NCBI RefSeq assembly: GCF_012927355.1
Contig: NZ_JABBGK010000002.1
Location: 950,758-1,014,757 of the forward strand
Origin: Rhizobium terricola
GTDB taxonomy: Bacteria > Pseudomonadota > Alphaproteobacteria > Rhizobiales > Rhizobiaceae
Reading direction: 5' to 3'
DNA: 64,000 nucleotides
The notes under the pieces were generated by a model that saw only the letters and a list, made by a program, of their open reading frames with translations, was not told the DNA's origin and searched no databases. Made by a program: the position numbers and the translations under genes. This document shows, one piece after another, positions 39,204 to 50,623 of the stretch (its first letter is position 1; every line of letters begins with the position of its first letter).

Positions 39204-39842
39204 TCACTTCATGACGTCTTCGGGCGCACGACCCGGGCGTGAATTATAGGCCGGAAAACTCCAGCCGAAACGCAGGGCGCCGCCGCGGATGGAAAAAGCC
39301 GTCAGCGCGCCGAAGACCGACGCCACCGGAAGCGCCAGGCCGAACACCGTTGCCGCCGTAAAGACGCAGGCGCCGGCAAGCGCCGCCGTGACATAGATTT
39401 CGGGACGCAGCAGCACGGAGGGTTCACCGGCGATGATGTCGCGCAGGATGCCGCCGCAGGCCGCAGTCAGCGTGCCGGTGACGATCGCGACCGTCGGCGA
39501 ACCTGTCGCCACGAACCCCTTGGCCGCCCCCATGACGCAATAGGCCGAAAGACCGATCGCATCGAGCCAGAGCAAGAGGCGGTAGCGCGATTCGACCAGG
39601 TGGGCAGTGAAGAAAACCAGGATCCCGACCGTTGCGCAGACCAGCACATAACCGGGGTCACGCACCCAGAAGACCGGGAGATTGCCGAGAACGACGTCTC
39701 TGAGTGTCCCCCCGCCGATCCCCGTCACGGCCGCAAGAAAGAGGAAGCCGATCACGTCGAGCTGTTTTCGGGAGGCAGAGAGCGCGCCCGTCGCAGCGAA
39801 GACGGCCACTCCCGCATAGTCGAGAAATCCGAGCAAAGTCAT
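39204..39842 (-). CDS. Trimeric intracellular cation channel (TRIC) family membrane protein
   Basis: 212 residues with about seven hydrophobic segments in two repeats. The family hallmark Gly-rich motifs appear twice: AAVTGIGGGTLRDVVLGNLP and LTAACGGILRDIIAGEPSVLL. Prokaryotic members (YadS/UPF0126) are thought to be monovalent cation channels. ATG 39842 begins MTLLGFLDYAGVAVFAATGAL, the family start. Confidence 0.9.
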   Translation of the reverse strand: MTLLGFLDYAGVAVFAATGALSASRKQLDVIGFLFLAAVTGIGGGTLRDVVLGNLPVFWVRDPGYVLVCATVGILVFFTAHLVESRYRLLLWLDAIGLSAYCVMGAAKGFVATGSPTVAIVTGTLTAACGGILRDIIAGEPSVLLRPEIYVTAALAGACVFTAATVFGLALPVASVFGALTAFSIRGGALRFGWSFPAYNSRPGRAPEDVMK

Positions 39843-39949
39843 CCACGCCTCCCAGCGAAATCGTTTGGAAACCGTACGGGCGTCAGGGCCGCACAAGCAG
39901 TCTGGTTCATGATAAAGGAGACCGATCACATCTCCTTGGGACGATTGCC

Positions 39950-40423
39950 TTGAAGTATCTGCTGCTCGCCTTTCTGCAAACCGCATTTCTGCTCGTCGCG
40001 GCGCTTCCCTCCTTCAGCCAGCAGGAGCTCCTCGGCGATCCGGAAATATACGAGAAATCGCATTTTCAAAAGCGCTGCAAGATCGTTCAGTTCGGACCGA
40101 ACTTCATCAGCCGGCTCGACATCAACAATGACGGCATCACGGATGCAGTGGTCAATGAGGGAGAAGTGGTCTGCGACGGCATGCGCGGCCCCGACTGCAC
40201 CGACGACGGCTGCCCGTACAACTTCTACCTCCAGGTCAAGGAGGGCGGCTACTTCATGATCGCGACCGCCCAGATGTACGGCTACGAGTTCATCAAGCGC
40301 TTCGGCAACATGGTGTTCGTCATGCAGATGCACCCGCGCTTTTGCGAACGGACCGACGAGAACCCCTGCGAGATCACGGTGCGCGTGCGCGGCACGAAAT
40401 TTCTGACGATCTCCAAAAAGTAG
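39950..40423 (+). CDS. Secreted Cys-rich protein with a calcium-loop-like motif, function unknown
   Basis: 157 residues from a proposed TTG start at 39950. The N-terminus MKYLLLAFLQTAFLLVAALPSFSQ is a signal peptide. The mature part has six cysteines and the segment RLDINNDGITDAVVNEGE, whose D-x-N-x-D-G-x-x-D spacing resembles an EF-hand or VCBS calcium loop. I recognise no named family. GGGA about 8 bases upstream weakly supports TTG; no ATG lies near the signal peptide. It faces the YdcF-like gene end to end. Confidence 0.7.
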   Translation: MKYLLLAFLQTAFLLVAALPSFSQQELLGDPEIYEKSHFQKRCKIVQFGPNFISRLDINNDGITDAVVNEGEVVCDGMRGPDCTDDGCPYNFYLQVKEGGYFMIATAQMYGYEFIKRFGNMVFVMQMHPRFCERTDENPCEITVRVRGTKFLTISKK

Positions 40424-40429
40424 GCAGCG

Positions 40430-41221
40430 TCACGGGGCCGGATAGAGCTCGCCGATGCGACCGGCCAAGTAGTAGCCAACCAGCCCCAACCATTCCCGCA
40501 TGGCCGTCGAGGACTGCTGGGCGTTGACGGTCGGCTGGGTCAGGTCGATGCCGAGGCTCGCCTGCCCGCTGGTGCGGTAGTCCGTCGGCCAGGGCGTCAC
40601 GGCGATGCCGGCCTTCCGCATCAAGCCCATGGACCGCGGCATGTGGAACGCCGAGGTAACGAGCAGGCAGTTCTCGAGCCCGTTACCGGCAAGGACCGAC
40701 TTGCTGTTCTCGACATTCTCGAACGTGGTGCGGGAGGTCGTCTCCCGAACGAGCCTGTCGGACGGGACACCGAAGGCAGCGAAGAAGCGCTCCGAGGCGG
40801 ATGCATCGCCTTCAAAGGCCCCACTCAGGGACCCGTCCCCGCCTGAAACCAGGATGCGCGCTTCCGGATGGCGAAGGGCAAGCCGCAAGGCTTCGACGAA
40901 GCGATCGGCAGCCTGATTGAACTCGATACCGCCACGGGTCGTGGTGACCTCGGTCTCGAAGGCACCTCCCAGCACGATCATGCAGGACAGCGGCTGCGGC
41001 TCCGCCACGGGCCGTGGAAACCGCGCCTCAAGGGTCTGGAGGACGACTGAACCAGCCGTCGTGTAAAGCGTCACGAAAAGCACCGCCGCGGCAACCACAT
41101 TCAGGAAAAGCCCGAGACGACGCCAACCGACGACAATCGCCACCAGGCCGAGAAAGATCCCGAGGAAGGCCAGAGACAGCGGCTGGGCGACGATCCAGAC
41201 CAGTTTCGACAGCACAAACAT
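40430..41221 (-). CDS. YdcF/ElyC family (DUF218) membrane protein
   Basis: 263 residues: two N-terminal membrane helices (about 1-60) and a DUF218 domain containing CMIVLGGAFETE, ARILVSGGDGSLSGAFEGDASASERFFAAFGV, RTTFENVENSKSVL and LLVTSAFHMPRSMGLMRKAGI. ElyC and SanA relatives affect envelope polysaccharide assembly, so an envelope role is plausible. Orientation suggests the DUF218 domain faces the periplasm. Confidence 0.88.
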   Translation of the reverse strand: MFVLSKLVWIVAQPLSLAFLGIFLGLVAIVVGWRRLGLFLNVVAAAVLFVTLYTTAGSVVLQTLEARFPRPVAEPQPLSCMIVLGGAFETEVTTTRGGIEFNQAADRFVEALRLALRHPEARILVSGGDGSLSGAFEGDASASERFFAAFGVPSDRLVRETTSRTTFENVENSKSVLAGNGLENCLLVTSAFHMPRSMGLMRKAGIAVTPWPTDYRTSGQASLGIDLTQPTVNAQQSSTAMREWLGLVGYYLAGRIGELYPAP

Positions 41222-41384
41222 CTTTGCCTTTCACCCGCCAGGTCATCGACCGCTGTGCCGGCCCTGGCAGCCGGTCATGCGCGAACATGAGTGGGGCTCA
41301 TATGAAGCCAGTTTCGCTCAAGGCAGCGCCCTTAAGCCTTCCACTCACAAAATTTCAGTTTCAAATGCAAATACCGGTGAGCCC

Positions 41385-41579
41385 ATGCGCTTCGCAATCG
41401 ATATTCTGGACGAGGCAGGCAACAGTCGCATCTATATCGGCGTTCCACTCGGCCGATGCGGTGACAAGCTGCGCGTCCAGTTGCGCAACGGCGAGGCCGA
41501 ACTCGACATCGACCGCATCACCGACTGGTTCCAGATCGACCAACCATCCAGCAGCGACCGCGGACAACTCTTCTACTGA
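41385..41579 (+). CDS. Small hypothetical protein
   Basis: 64 residues (MRFAIDILDEAGNSRIYIGV onward), acidic, with no recognised domain. The same frame is open upstream to ATG 41277, but that stretch has low GC at third positions and looks non-coding, so the shorter start is preferred. The ribosome-binding site is weak (GGTGAG). It lies between two minus-strand genes. Confidence 0.55.
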   Translation: MRFAIDILDEAGNSRIYIGVPLGRCGDKLRVQLRNGEAELDIDRITDWFQIDQPSSSDRGQLFY

Positions 41580-41636
41580 AACAGGCGAGGCCTCGCTCCC
41601 GAAAAAGAGCGAGGCTTGGATATTGCGAGCCGCCGG

Positions 41637-42800
41637 TCAGGCTGCCGGACTGGAGGCCGGGACCGAACGCCGGCGGAGCCAGACGACAGCGACAGCAACG
41701 AGACCGCCCGCCGCAAGAAGGCCCAGAGACAACAGCGGGCGATAAGCGAACCAGCCAATGGCGATCACCAGCGGGCCGATCACCGCGGTCAGCACGAAGG
41801 CCGCAAGCCCGGTCCCGAAGCGGACCAGAGACCCCGCCAGCGGAACGAAATCGGCAATCACGCCGAGGATCGAGAAGATCAGACTGAAGCCGATCATGAG
41901 CCCGACAAGTCCCCCGAACCGGACAAGCCAGGTGATCAGCGTGTTTTCCGCCTGGGCGGTGTCGAACATCTCCGCGGCGCTCGCCTTGCCGGAAGCATTG
42001 AGGAAGATCTCGCGACCGTTGGACGTGGTGAAAGGCTGCAGGCCTTCGGCCCGCTGCTCTGCGACGAAGCTCGCTTCGGAGAGGTCGGAGCGCGTGTAAC
42101 GGATGCGCAGGTCTCCCACCTGCGGTGCGGACTTGGCAGACCCCACATAGAAGCCGCCACGGTCGAGAAGCACGGTTCCGGACAGGTATTCCTGAACGCG
42201 GCCGCGATCGGCTTCGGAAACCGGCAGATCGCGCTGGTCGCCGAGACCGGCAACGTCCTCGCCCGATACCGTGAAGGCTCCGACCGTCGCGGTGTCGATC
42301 GTGAAGGACTGGCTCTCGACCTGCATCTCGGGATTTTCGTGTCCCTCGGGCTGACGGAAGTCGCCGGAATCCTGACGGTCCGAACGCCACTCCTTGGCGT
42401 AGGTGTAGGTGGTTACCGTCTCTTCGCTGCCGCCGAGCTTCGTCTCCCTCTTCGATTCGCTCTTCTCGACCCACTGATACATCTCGACGTCGCGGCGAAG
42501 CGCCACCGCGCCATCGGCCGCGATCCCGAACTCGGAATCGGTCGGCACGTCGGAGGTCTCGACCTTGCCGCTGATGTGAATGAGCTTGCCTTCGTTGGCG
42601 GGATCGATCGTGTCGGCACTCACGGACTGCACCAGCCCGGCGCCCTCGACGAGCGCCCGGTAGGATTTGATCGAGCGCCCCTCATTCCAGACCAGCGCCC
42701 AGATCGCCACCACCACCAGGACAATCCCGATGACTGCACCCACCAGCGCATTCTTCATCCGCGCGAACCACGATGTCCGCGTCGTTTCCGTAAAACTCAT
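41637..42800 (-). CDS. TMEM43 (DUF1625) family membrane protein
   Basis: 387 residues. One N-terminal helix (about 17-38, ALVGAVIGIVLVVVAIWALV), then NEGRSIKSYRALVEGAGLVQSV, a large extracytoplasmic region of about 230 residues, and three C-terminal helices (about 285-375). This matches the layout of TMEM43/LUMA, a protein of the eukaryotic inner nuclear membrane with bacterial homologues of unknown role. ATG 42800 starts the conserved N-terminus. Confidence 0.85.
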   Translation of the reverse strand: MSFTETTRTSWFARMKNALVGAVIGIVLVVVAIWALVWNEGRSIKSYRALVEGAGLVQSVSADTIDPANEGKLIHISGKVETSDVPTDSEFGIAADGAVALRRDVEMYQWVEKSESKRETKLGGSEETVTTYTYAKEWRSDRQDSGDFRQPEGHENPEMQVESQSFTIDTATVGAFTVSGEDVAGLGDQRDLPVSEADRGRVQEYLSGTVLLDRGGFYVGSAKSAPQVGDLRIRYTRSDLSEASFVAEQRAEGLQPFTTSNGREIFLNASGKASAAEMFDTAQAENTLITWLVRFGGLVGLMIGFSLIFSILGVIADFVPLAGSLVRFGTGLAAFVLTAVIGPLVIAIGWFAYRPLLSLGLLAAGGLVAVAVVWLRRRSVPASSPAA

Positions 42801-43048
42801 GCCCCACCCGCCTCTGCGTCGATTTGACTGTCGACAAGAGGGATAACCGATCTTTCGTCTTGGAACGGTTAAAATGCGCCGGACATGCCGCAGGAACCAC
42901 CGCCATCGGGGAAAGCTCGCTGCCGCTCCTACGTGATTACCTCTGAGAGGTGTGACCCCTTTCTAGCTTTGGGGAATACCGGGAGGCGGCTGGACTCGAA
43001 TCTTTTGGAGGAGGAAAATACAGAATCCCAAGCCGTGGAAGCGAGTTG

Positions 43049-43800
43049 ATGCATCTTTGTTTTATAGACGAAAGCGGGACGCCACCCTCAAAGCCAAACC
43101 CAGACAGCCCTACTTCACGTTGGGCGCTGTGGTGATCGAGGCGGAGCAGTGGCATGAGGTTGCGAAGCAGATCCGAGGCTACACCTCAAGGCATCGCATC
43201 AAGGGTGAGCTCAAGTGGAGGTATTTCTCACCGCACAATCAGCAGCCCGAGAACCCGTTGCGAGACAAGACGACTGACGAGCGAAAGGCTCTAAGCTTAG
43301 AGCTGGCCACGCTGGTGGCCAAAAGCCCCCTGACGGTCATTGCTTGCGTGACGGACATCGAGGCGGCTTTTGCCTATGCATCTGTCTCTAATCAACGTGA
43401 GCTCTACCATTTCGCTTACAAGCCGCTGACGGAGCGCTTTCAGTATTTCCTTCAAGACAAGAAGAGCCTTGGGATTGTCATTGCCGACCACCGGGGCAGA
43501 GATGATGACCGACTGTTGCGTGCCCACCATGACACTCTCATTGCCAAAGCAGGCAACACCATATCGGGCTACAGCAAGCTGATAGAAGGTCTATTCCTAC
43601 AAGACTCGAGCCACTCTATCGGAATCCAGCTTGCCGACTTCGTGGCTGGGGCAATTCACCGAGCCTATTCGACGGGTGACGGTGAACTGGCGGGCATCAT
43701 CAAGCCACGCTTACGCAGGAAACCCGATGGCAGCACCTTAGGCCACGGGATGGTACATCATCCCCGCGATCGCTTCAGGCCAGAACTGAGAAGAAACTAG
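43049..43800 (+). pseudogene. DUF3800 protein gene with a +1/-1 frame disruption near its 5' end
   Basis: ATG 43049 begins MHLCFIDESGTPPSKPNPDSP, which carries the FIDESG motif that defines DUF3800 proteins (RNase H-like fold). At the three-C run at 43108-43110 the family sequence jumps to another frame, which then continues without a stop from YFTLGAVVIEAEQWHEVAKQIR to QLADFVAGAIHRAY and the stop at 43800. A single missing C would explain it. The gene is therefore either inactivated or carries a sequencing error. A shorter product starting in the second frame (43057) would lack the FIDESG motif. DUF3800 genes are common in mobile and defence-related DNA. It sits about 260 bp from tRNA-Ala. 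Confidence 0.8.
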
Positions 43801-44058
43801 ACGCCGGGCGATACCGTAGTATCGACGCCATAGATGTCAGGCTCCCGAGCGCAACCGATACATAGCGTTTCACACGATACAGCTCAAGGAATCGTATTCT
43901 AAAGTTGGCCTCTCGCAGAGCACATGGTGAATCAGTTTTCCGTGCAGCCGCTTTTGGAGCCCCCCACCAGTTAAGCTTTTGGGACTTTCGTGGGACGTGC
44001 GTTAAAACGCCATCCCGTAATGCGCCAGAAACATACATATTTAGGGAGGACTGAGAAA
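43801..44058. other. 258-bp non-coding patch between the DUF3800 gene and tRNA-Ala
   Basis: No credible gene. It is more AT-rich than its surroundings (for example the segment around 44020-44045). It lies immediately 3' of the tRNA-Ala gene, the usual side for integrative elements, but no integrase and no second copy of the tRNA 3' end was found in the window. Confidence 0.4.
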
Positions 44059-44134
<76 letters not shown>

Positions 44135-44290
44135 ATCAAGGGTCCGGCGATGCCGGTTCCGGGATCCCGTTGAAGCAGTGCTTCCGTCGGGGTGGCGGCT
44201 TATTACTTCCGGGTTACGGAGATGGCAAGCCGAAAATTGCAGGCTCGGAAATTTTTTCGATTTTCCCGAGCCCGAGCCTTTGATTGTCGA

Positions 44291-44677
44291 TCAGACTTCG
44301 TCGTCGTCGCCGGTCACGCCGATGATGCCGGTCATGTCGTCGTCGTCGTCCTCGTCGTCAGCCTCGAGGAAGGTGTCGTCGTCATCGTCATCGAGCTCGA
44401 CGTCGTCGTCGCCGATATCCGGAAGGTCGTCGTTGCCGCCGTTGTCGTCCGCGTCATCGAGCGATACGAGCTCGATTTCCGTGTTTTCGGTATCGACTTC
44501 CGCAACGTCCTCCTCTTCAGCCTTTTCCATGATGGAAGCGACCGAAGTCTCTTCGAAGTAGGAGAGCGGCCAGGATTTGCCGGTGTAAGGCGATACGATC
44601 GGATCCTTGTTCAGATCGTAGAATTTTTTCCCCGTGTCCGGGCAAGTGCGTTTGGTGCCAAGTTCTGCTTTCGCCAC
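44291..44677 (-). CDS. TIGR02300 family (FYDLN acid domain) protein
   Basis: 128 residues. The N-terminal AKAELGTKRTCPDTGKKFYDLNKDPIVSPYTGKSW is the family signature, and the second half is a run of Asp and Glu that should be disordered. GTG 44677 is preferred because AGAGG lies about 8 bases upstream and it gives the family N-terminus; TTG 44683 is too close to that site. The function is unknown in Alphaproteobacteria, where it usually lies upstream of aroA, as here (divergent). Confidence 0.9.
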   Translation of the reverse strand: MAKAELGTKRTCPDTGKKFYDLNKDPIVSPYTGKSWPLSYFEETSVASIMEKAEEEDVAEVDTENTEIELVSLDDADDNGGNDDLPDIGDDDVELDDDDDDTFLEADDEDDDDDMTGIIGVTGDDDEV

Positions 44678-44859
44678 TGTCAAAGCCTCTTGAAGTCCTG
44701 AAGAACAAACCGCCGCGCGCGGTCATCCGGTCCATGCCCGGTCAAACTGTTAGCGGGTCCCCATAATCGTTGCAATCTCTTCTGTCAAAGGCAAACTTCG
44801 CAGCCGGCGGCCGGGGTTTTTGGCTGCCGAGGGATGACCGTTCCATCGCTCTGTGTTAA

Positions 44860-46943
<2,084 letters not shown>

Positions 46944-47102
46944 CTTCCGGAATGAAGCTAGTCGACATCCGGTAGACGAACCAGCCGATACGACCGTCCC
47001 CGCGCCGGACAGCCCTTCAGGGGCGGACGATCGATCAGGCTTTGTGCAACGCGAACCCCCGGCGCATACCGCGTCCCCGACTGGATGCGATTAGGAGATT
47101 TC

Positions 47103-48806
47103 ATGTCTGTTTCTACCCCCACGCGCGATGATTTCGCAGCAATGCTCGAAGAGTCCTTTGCCAAGACCGATCTGGCAGAAGGCTATGTAACCAAGGGCAT
47201 CGTGACCGCGATCGAGAAGGACGTCGCCATCGTCGACGTCGGCCTCAAGGTCGAAGGCCGCATCGCGCTCAAGGAATTCGGCGCCAAGGCCAAGGACGGT
47301 TCGCTGAAGGTCGGCGACGAAGTCGAGGTCTATGTCGAGCGCATCGAAAACGCTCTCGGCGAAGCCGTTCTGTCGCGCGAGAAGGCTCGCCGCGAAGAAA
47401 GCTGGATCAAGCTCGAAGCCAAGTTCGAAGCTGGCGAGCGCGTCGAAGGCGTCATCTTCAACCAGGTCAAGGGTGGCTTCACCGTCGATCTCGACGGCGC
47501 CGTCGCCTTCCTGCCGCGTTCGCAGGTCGACATCCGTCCGATCCGCGACGTTACCCCGCTGATGCACAACCCGCAGCCCTTCGAAATCCTCAAGATGGAC
47601 AAGCGTCGCGGCAACATCGTGGTTTCGCGTCGTACGGTTCTCGAAGAGTCGCGCGCCGAGCAGCGTTCTGAAATCGTTCAGAACCTCGAAGAAGGCCAGG
47701 TTGTTGACGGCGTCGTCAAGAACATCACCGACTACGGTGCGTTCGTTGACCTCGGCGGCATCGACGGCCTGCTGCACGTGACCGACATGGCATGGCGCCG
47801 CGTCAACCATCCGTCGGAAATCCTGTCCATCGGCCAGCAGGTCAAGGTTCAGATCATTCGCATCAACCAGGAAACCCACCGCATCTCGCTCGGCATGAAG
47901 CAGCTCGAGTCGGATCCGTGGGATGGCATCGCCGCCAAGTACCCGGTCGGCAAGAAGATCTCCGGCACCGTCACGAACATCACCGACTACGGTGCATTCG
48001 TCGAACTGGAACCGGGCATCGAAGGCCTGATCCACATCTCGGAAATGTCCTGGACGAAGAAGAACGTTCATCCCGGCAAGATCCTTTCGACCACGCAGGA
48101 CGTCGACGTCGTCGTTCTCGAAGTCGATCCGTCCAAGCGCCGTATCTCGCTCGGTCTCAAGCAGACCCTCGAGAACCCGTGGCAGGCATTTGCCTACAGC
48201 CATCCGGCCGGCACTGAAGTCGAAGGCGAAGTCAAGAACAAGACCGAATTCGGCCTGTTCATCGGCCTCGAAGGCGACGTCGACGGCATGGTTCACCTCT
48301 CCGACCTCGACTGGAACCGTCCGGGCGAACAGGTCATCGAGGAGTTCAACAAGGGTGACGTGGTCAAGGCCGTCGTTCTCGACGTCGACGTCGAGAAGGA
48401 ACGCATCTCGCTCGGCATCAAGCAGCTCGGCCGCGACTCCGTCGGCGAAGCTGCCGCTTCCGGCGACCTGCGCAAGAACGCCGTCGTTTCCTGCGAAGTC
48501 ATCGGCATCAACGATGGCGGTATCGAAGTGAAGCTCGTCAACCACGAAGACATCACTTCCTTCATCCGTCGCGCCGATCTGTCCCGCGACCGCGACGAAC
48601 AGCGTCCGGAGCGTTTCTCGGTTGGTCAGGTTGTCGACGCTCGCGTCACCAACTTCTCCAAGAAGGATCGCAAGGTCATGCTGTCGATCAAGGCTCTGGA
48701 AATCGCTGAAGAGAAGGAAGCCGTCGCACAGTTCGGTTCGTCCGACTCGGGCGCTTCGCTCGGCGACATCCTCGGCGCGGCTCTGAAGAACCGCGGCGGC
48801 GAATAA
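47103..48806 (+). CDS. rpsA: 30S ribosomal protein S1
   Basis: Binds mRNA leaders on the 30S subunit. 567 residues built of six S1 domains; repeated FTVDLDGAVAFLPRSQ, YGAFVDLGGIDGLLHVTD, YGAFVELEPGIEGLIHISE and FGLFIGLEGDVDGMVHLSD mark successive repeats. AGGAGA lies about 6 bases upstream of ATG 47103. The 159-base gap after cmk may hold its own promoter and leader. A 14-bp terminator follows. Confidence 0.98.
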   Translation: MSVSTPTRDDFAAMLEESFAKTDLAEGYVTKGIVTAIEKDVAIVDVGLKVEGRIALKEFGAKAKDGSLKVGDEVEVYVERIENALGEAVLSREKARREESWIKLEAKFEAGERVEGVIFNQVKGGFTVDLDGAVAFLPRSQVDIRPIRDVTPLMHNPQPFEILKMDKRRGNIVVSRRTVLEESRAEQRSEIVQNLEEGQVVDGVVKNITDYGAFVDLGGIDGLLHVTDMAWRRVNHPSEILSIGQQVKVQIIRINQETHRISLGMKQLESDPWDGIAAKYPVGKKISGTVTNITDYGAFVELEPGIEGLIHISEMSWTKKNVHPGKILSTTQDVDVVVLEVDPSKRRISLGLKQTLENPWQAFAYSHPAGTEVEGEVKNKTEFGLFIGLEGDVDGMVHLSDLDWNRPGEQVIEEFNKGDVVKAVVLDVDVEKERISLGIKQLGRDSVGEAAASGDLRKNAVVSCEVIGINDGGIEVKLVNHEDITSFIRRADLSRDRDEQRPERFSVGQVVDARVTNFSKKDRKVMLSIKALEIAEEKEAVAQFGSSDSGASLGDILGAALKNRGGE

Positions 48807-48827
48807 GCCTCCTGACGACTGAAATCA

Positions 48828-48864
48828 AAGAGCCCGCCGGTCACCGACCGGCGGGCTCTTCTCT
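48828..48864 (+). terminator. Rho-independent terminator after rpsA
   Basis: A 14-bp perfect stem (48828-48841 with 48847-48860, left arm AAGAGCCCGCCGGT), a 5-base loop and a TTCTCTTTT tract. It also lies 3' of the convergent minus-strand gene ending at 48902. Confidence 0.9.
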
Positions 48865-48901
48865 TTTGCGGGTACGCCGCCCGAGCTGCTGGCGGCGATG
48901 C

Positions 48902-50623
48902 TCAGGACCAGCCGGCCATGCGCCAATAAAGATCGTTCGGGCTTTCGCTTTCACCCGCGGTCGGGGACTGCTCCGATGTCATCGCCTCGAGGGAGGCGGC
49001 ACCCCCCTCGTCAGCAACCACGCCTGGCTCGTCCGCCGCCTGCTCGTCGCCGGCCTCACCCGAGTCGTCTCCGTCCGCCTCGCCCTCTCCCTGACCGCCT
49101 CCGAAGCGATGGTTCAACAATTCGGGCCGCTCGGTGAAGTCATCGTCGGCGAAGAGATAGTTGACCATCGGCAGGGGCACGCCTTCACGCAGGATCGCCG
49201 GCAGGCGCGTCCCCGCCTCTTCGGCACGCGGCAAGTCCAACGGGAGGCTACGGGCAGCCGCGGACCTTGCATCCATTGTTCCGTCCGCCGACGGAGGTTC
49301 CGGCGACTGTTCGAGGAGAGCGACATCGTCTTTCGCTGCGCGTGGTGAGGCTTCGGAGGTGACGTCCCTCGGGCGCCCAAAGTCGGCGGGGTCGGCGGAT
49401 TTCGCTTCGTCGGCCTGGGTGAAATCCAAGAGTTCCGCCGGATCGGGGAAGATTTCCTCCTCCGTCGGCAAAATCGTAGCATTCCCGTTTTCGTCCGGCA
49501 CTGTGACCGTCTTCCATTCCTCGCGATCGAGAAGAGACAGGGCACGTTCACCCGGCTGGGAAACCGGCCGTTCCGTCCCGGCGCGGGCATCAGTCACTGC
49601 CCCTGATCCACGTTCATGCTCAATGACAGGCTGTGTTCCGTCATCCTCCGACCTAGCCATTGGATGCTCTGCATCGGCGGCTTCGGGCTCGACCGGTTGA
49701 AGAAGCCCGTCGGCCGATGAGGCAGAGCGGATTTCGGAAGGATCCGGATCTTCGCCGAATTGCCCGGCAGCCTGGGAAAGCTCCGCCTGAGGCTTGTGAC
49801 CGGCTGAATCAGTGCGCTCGGAATCTAAAGCCTCAGGGGCCGCGAACAGTCCTCGCAAGAACTCGGCGCCATCCTGAGCGGCCCGTTCCATTGCCCGCAT
49901 TGCCGCCGCGGCAAGCGATCCGTTGGCTGTTTCATTCGTTCCAGAGAAGATCCGGCCCCTGGCGACCGCGTCCAGGGGATCGTTCGACGGAGCGGCCTTG
50001 CTGCCTTTCGGCGCGTTCACCCCTGAAGCAAGATTGCCGGTTGCAATCGCCGCCGCACCATTCCGCCCGGCAGCCGTGACCGTCGACGGCAAGGGGACCG
50101 ACCGGACTTCCCCACCGTTCTGCCGATAAGAGGTCACCACGGTGCGTGCCGCGAGATCGCCCCGGTCCTTTGCCCGGTAGAACTCCAGATAGATCGCGAG
50201 CGTCGCCGCTTCCGGGCCTGCGGGATTGCGAAAGGCTCCCATCAGGGTGCGCAGCTGCAGGCCGTTGAACATCTGGGCGAGCTGGCGCTGTAGCGCCTGT
50301 CGGGCCTGCGGCGGCAAATCGGCGAGCGCCTGGACGAGACGGCCGGCGTAGCTGCTGATGGTTTCGCCAGGAGCACGCTCAACACGGAGCTCCTTGCCCA
50401 GAAAGGTCACGAGGGTCGCAAAGTTCTCCGACATCCGTTCCTGACCGGACAGGAGAAGAATGTTCAAGCGGCCGGCGATCGCATTGTTTTGCTCCACGCC
50501 GATGGCGGCCTGCAAGGGCGTGCCCTGCGTCTTCGCAGCCGCGCGGCCCGCATCCTCCTGCGAGGCACGGTGATCCTGATAGGAAATGGACGCGTTTACG
50601 ACGGCGTTGACTGGTGGCAGCAT
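48902..50623 (-). CDS. Large hypothetical protein, helical N-terminus and long acidic low-complexity region
   Basis: 573 residues. Residues 40-170 look folded and helical (LVTFLGKELRVERAPGETISSYAGRLVQALADLPPQARQALQRQL and MFNGLQLRTLMGAFRNPAGPEAATLAIYLEFYRA). The rest is rich in Ala, Glu, Asp, Pro and Ser and is probably disordered, ending in the aromatic NDLYWRMAGWS. No signal peptide or membrane helix. I recognise no family; the layout is reminiscent of FliK-type or effector-like proteins but no motif supports that. ATG 50623 begins the readable sequence. Confidence 0.7.
   Translation of the reverse strand: MLPPVNAVVNASISYQDHRASQEDAGRAAAKTQGTPLQAAIGVEQNNAIAGRLNILLLSGQERMSENFATLVTFLGKELRVERAPGETISSYAGRLVQALADLPPQARQALQRQLAQMFNGLQLRTLMGAFRNPAGPEAATLAIYLEFYRAKDRGDLAARTVVTSYRQNGGEVRSVPLPSTVTAAGRNGAAAIATGNLASGVNAPKGSKAAPSNDPLDAVARGRIFSGTNETANGSLAAAAMRAMERAAQDGAEFLRGLFAAPEALDSERTDSAGHKPQAELSQAAGQFGEDPDPSEIRSASSADGLLQPVEPEAADAEHPMARSEDDGTQPVIEHERGSGAVTDARAGTERPVSQPGERALSLLDREEWKTVTVPDENGNATILPTEEEIFPDPAELLDFTQADEAKSADPADFGRPRDVTSEASPRAAKDDVALLEQSPEPPSADGTMDARSAAARSLPLDLPRAEEAGTRLPAILREGVPLPMVNYLFADDDFTERPELLNHRFGGGQGEGEADGDDSGEAGDEQAADEPGVVADEGGAASLEAMTSEQSPTAGESESPNDLYWRMAGWS

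Noticed and set aside
42980..43020. Possible second tRNA fragment (GGACTCGAATC) as an att site
   Set aside because: It does not match the 3' end of the tRNA-Ala gene and is too short to support an attachment site.
44678..44683. TTG 44683 as start of the FYDLN-type protein
   Set aside because: It is only 2-3 bases from AGAGG, too close for initiation; GTG 44677 has proper spacing and the family N-terminus.
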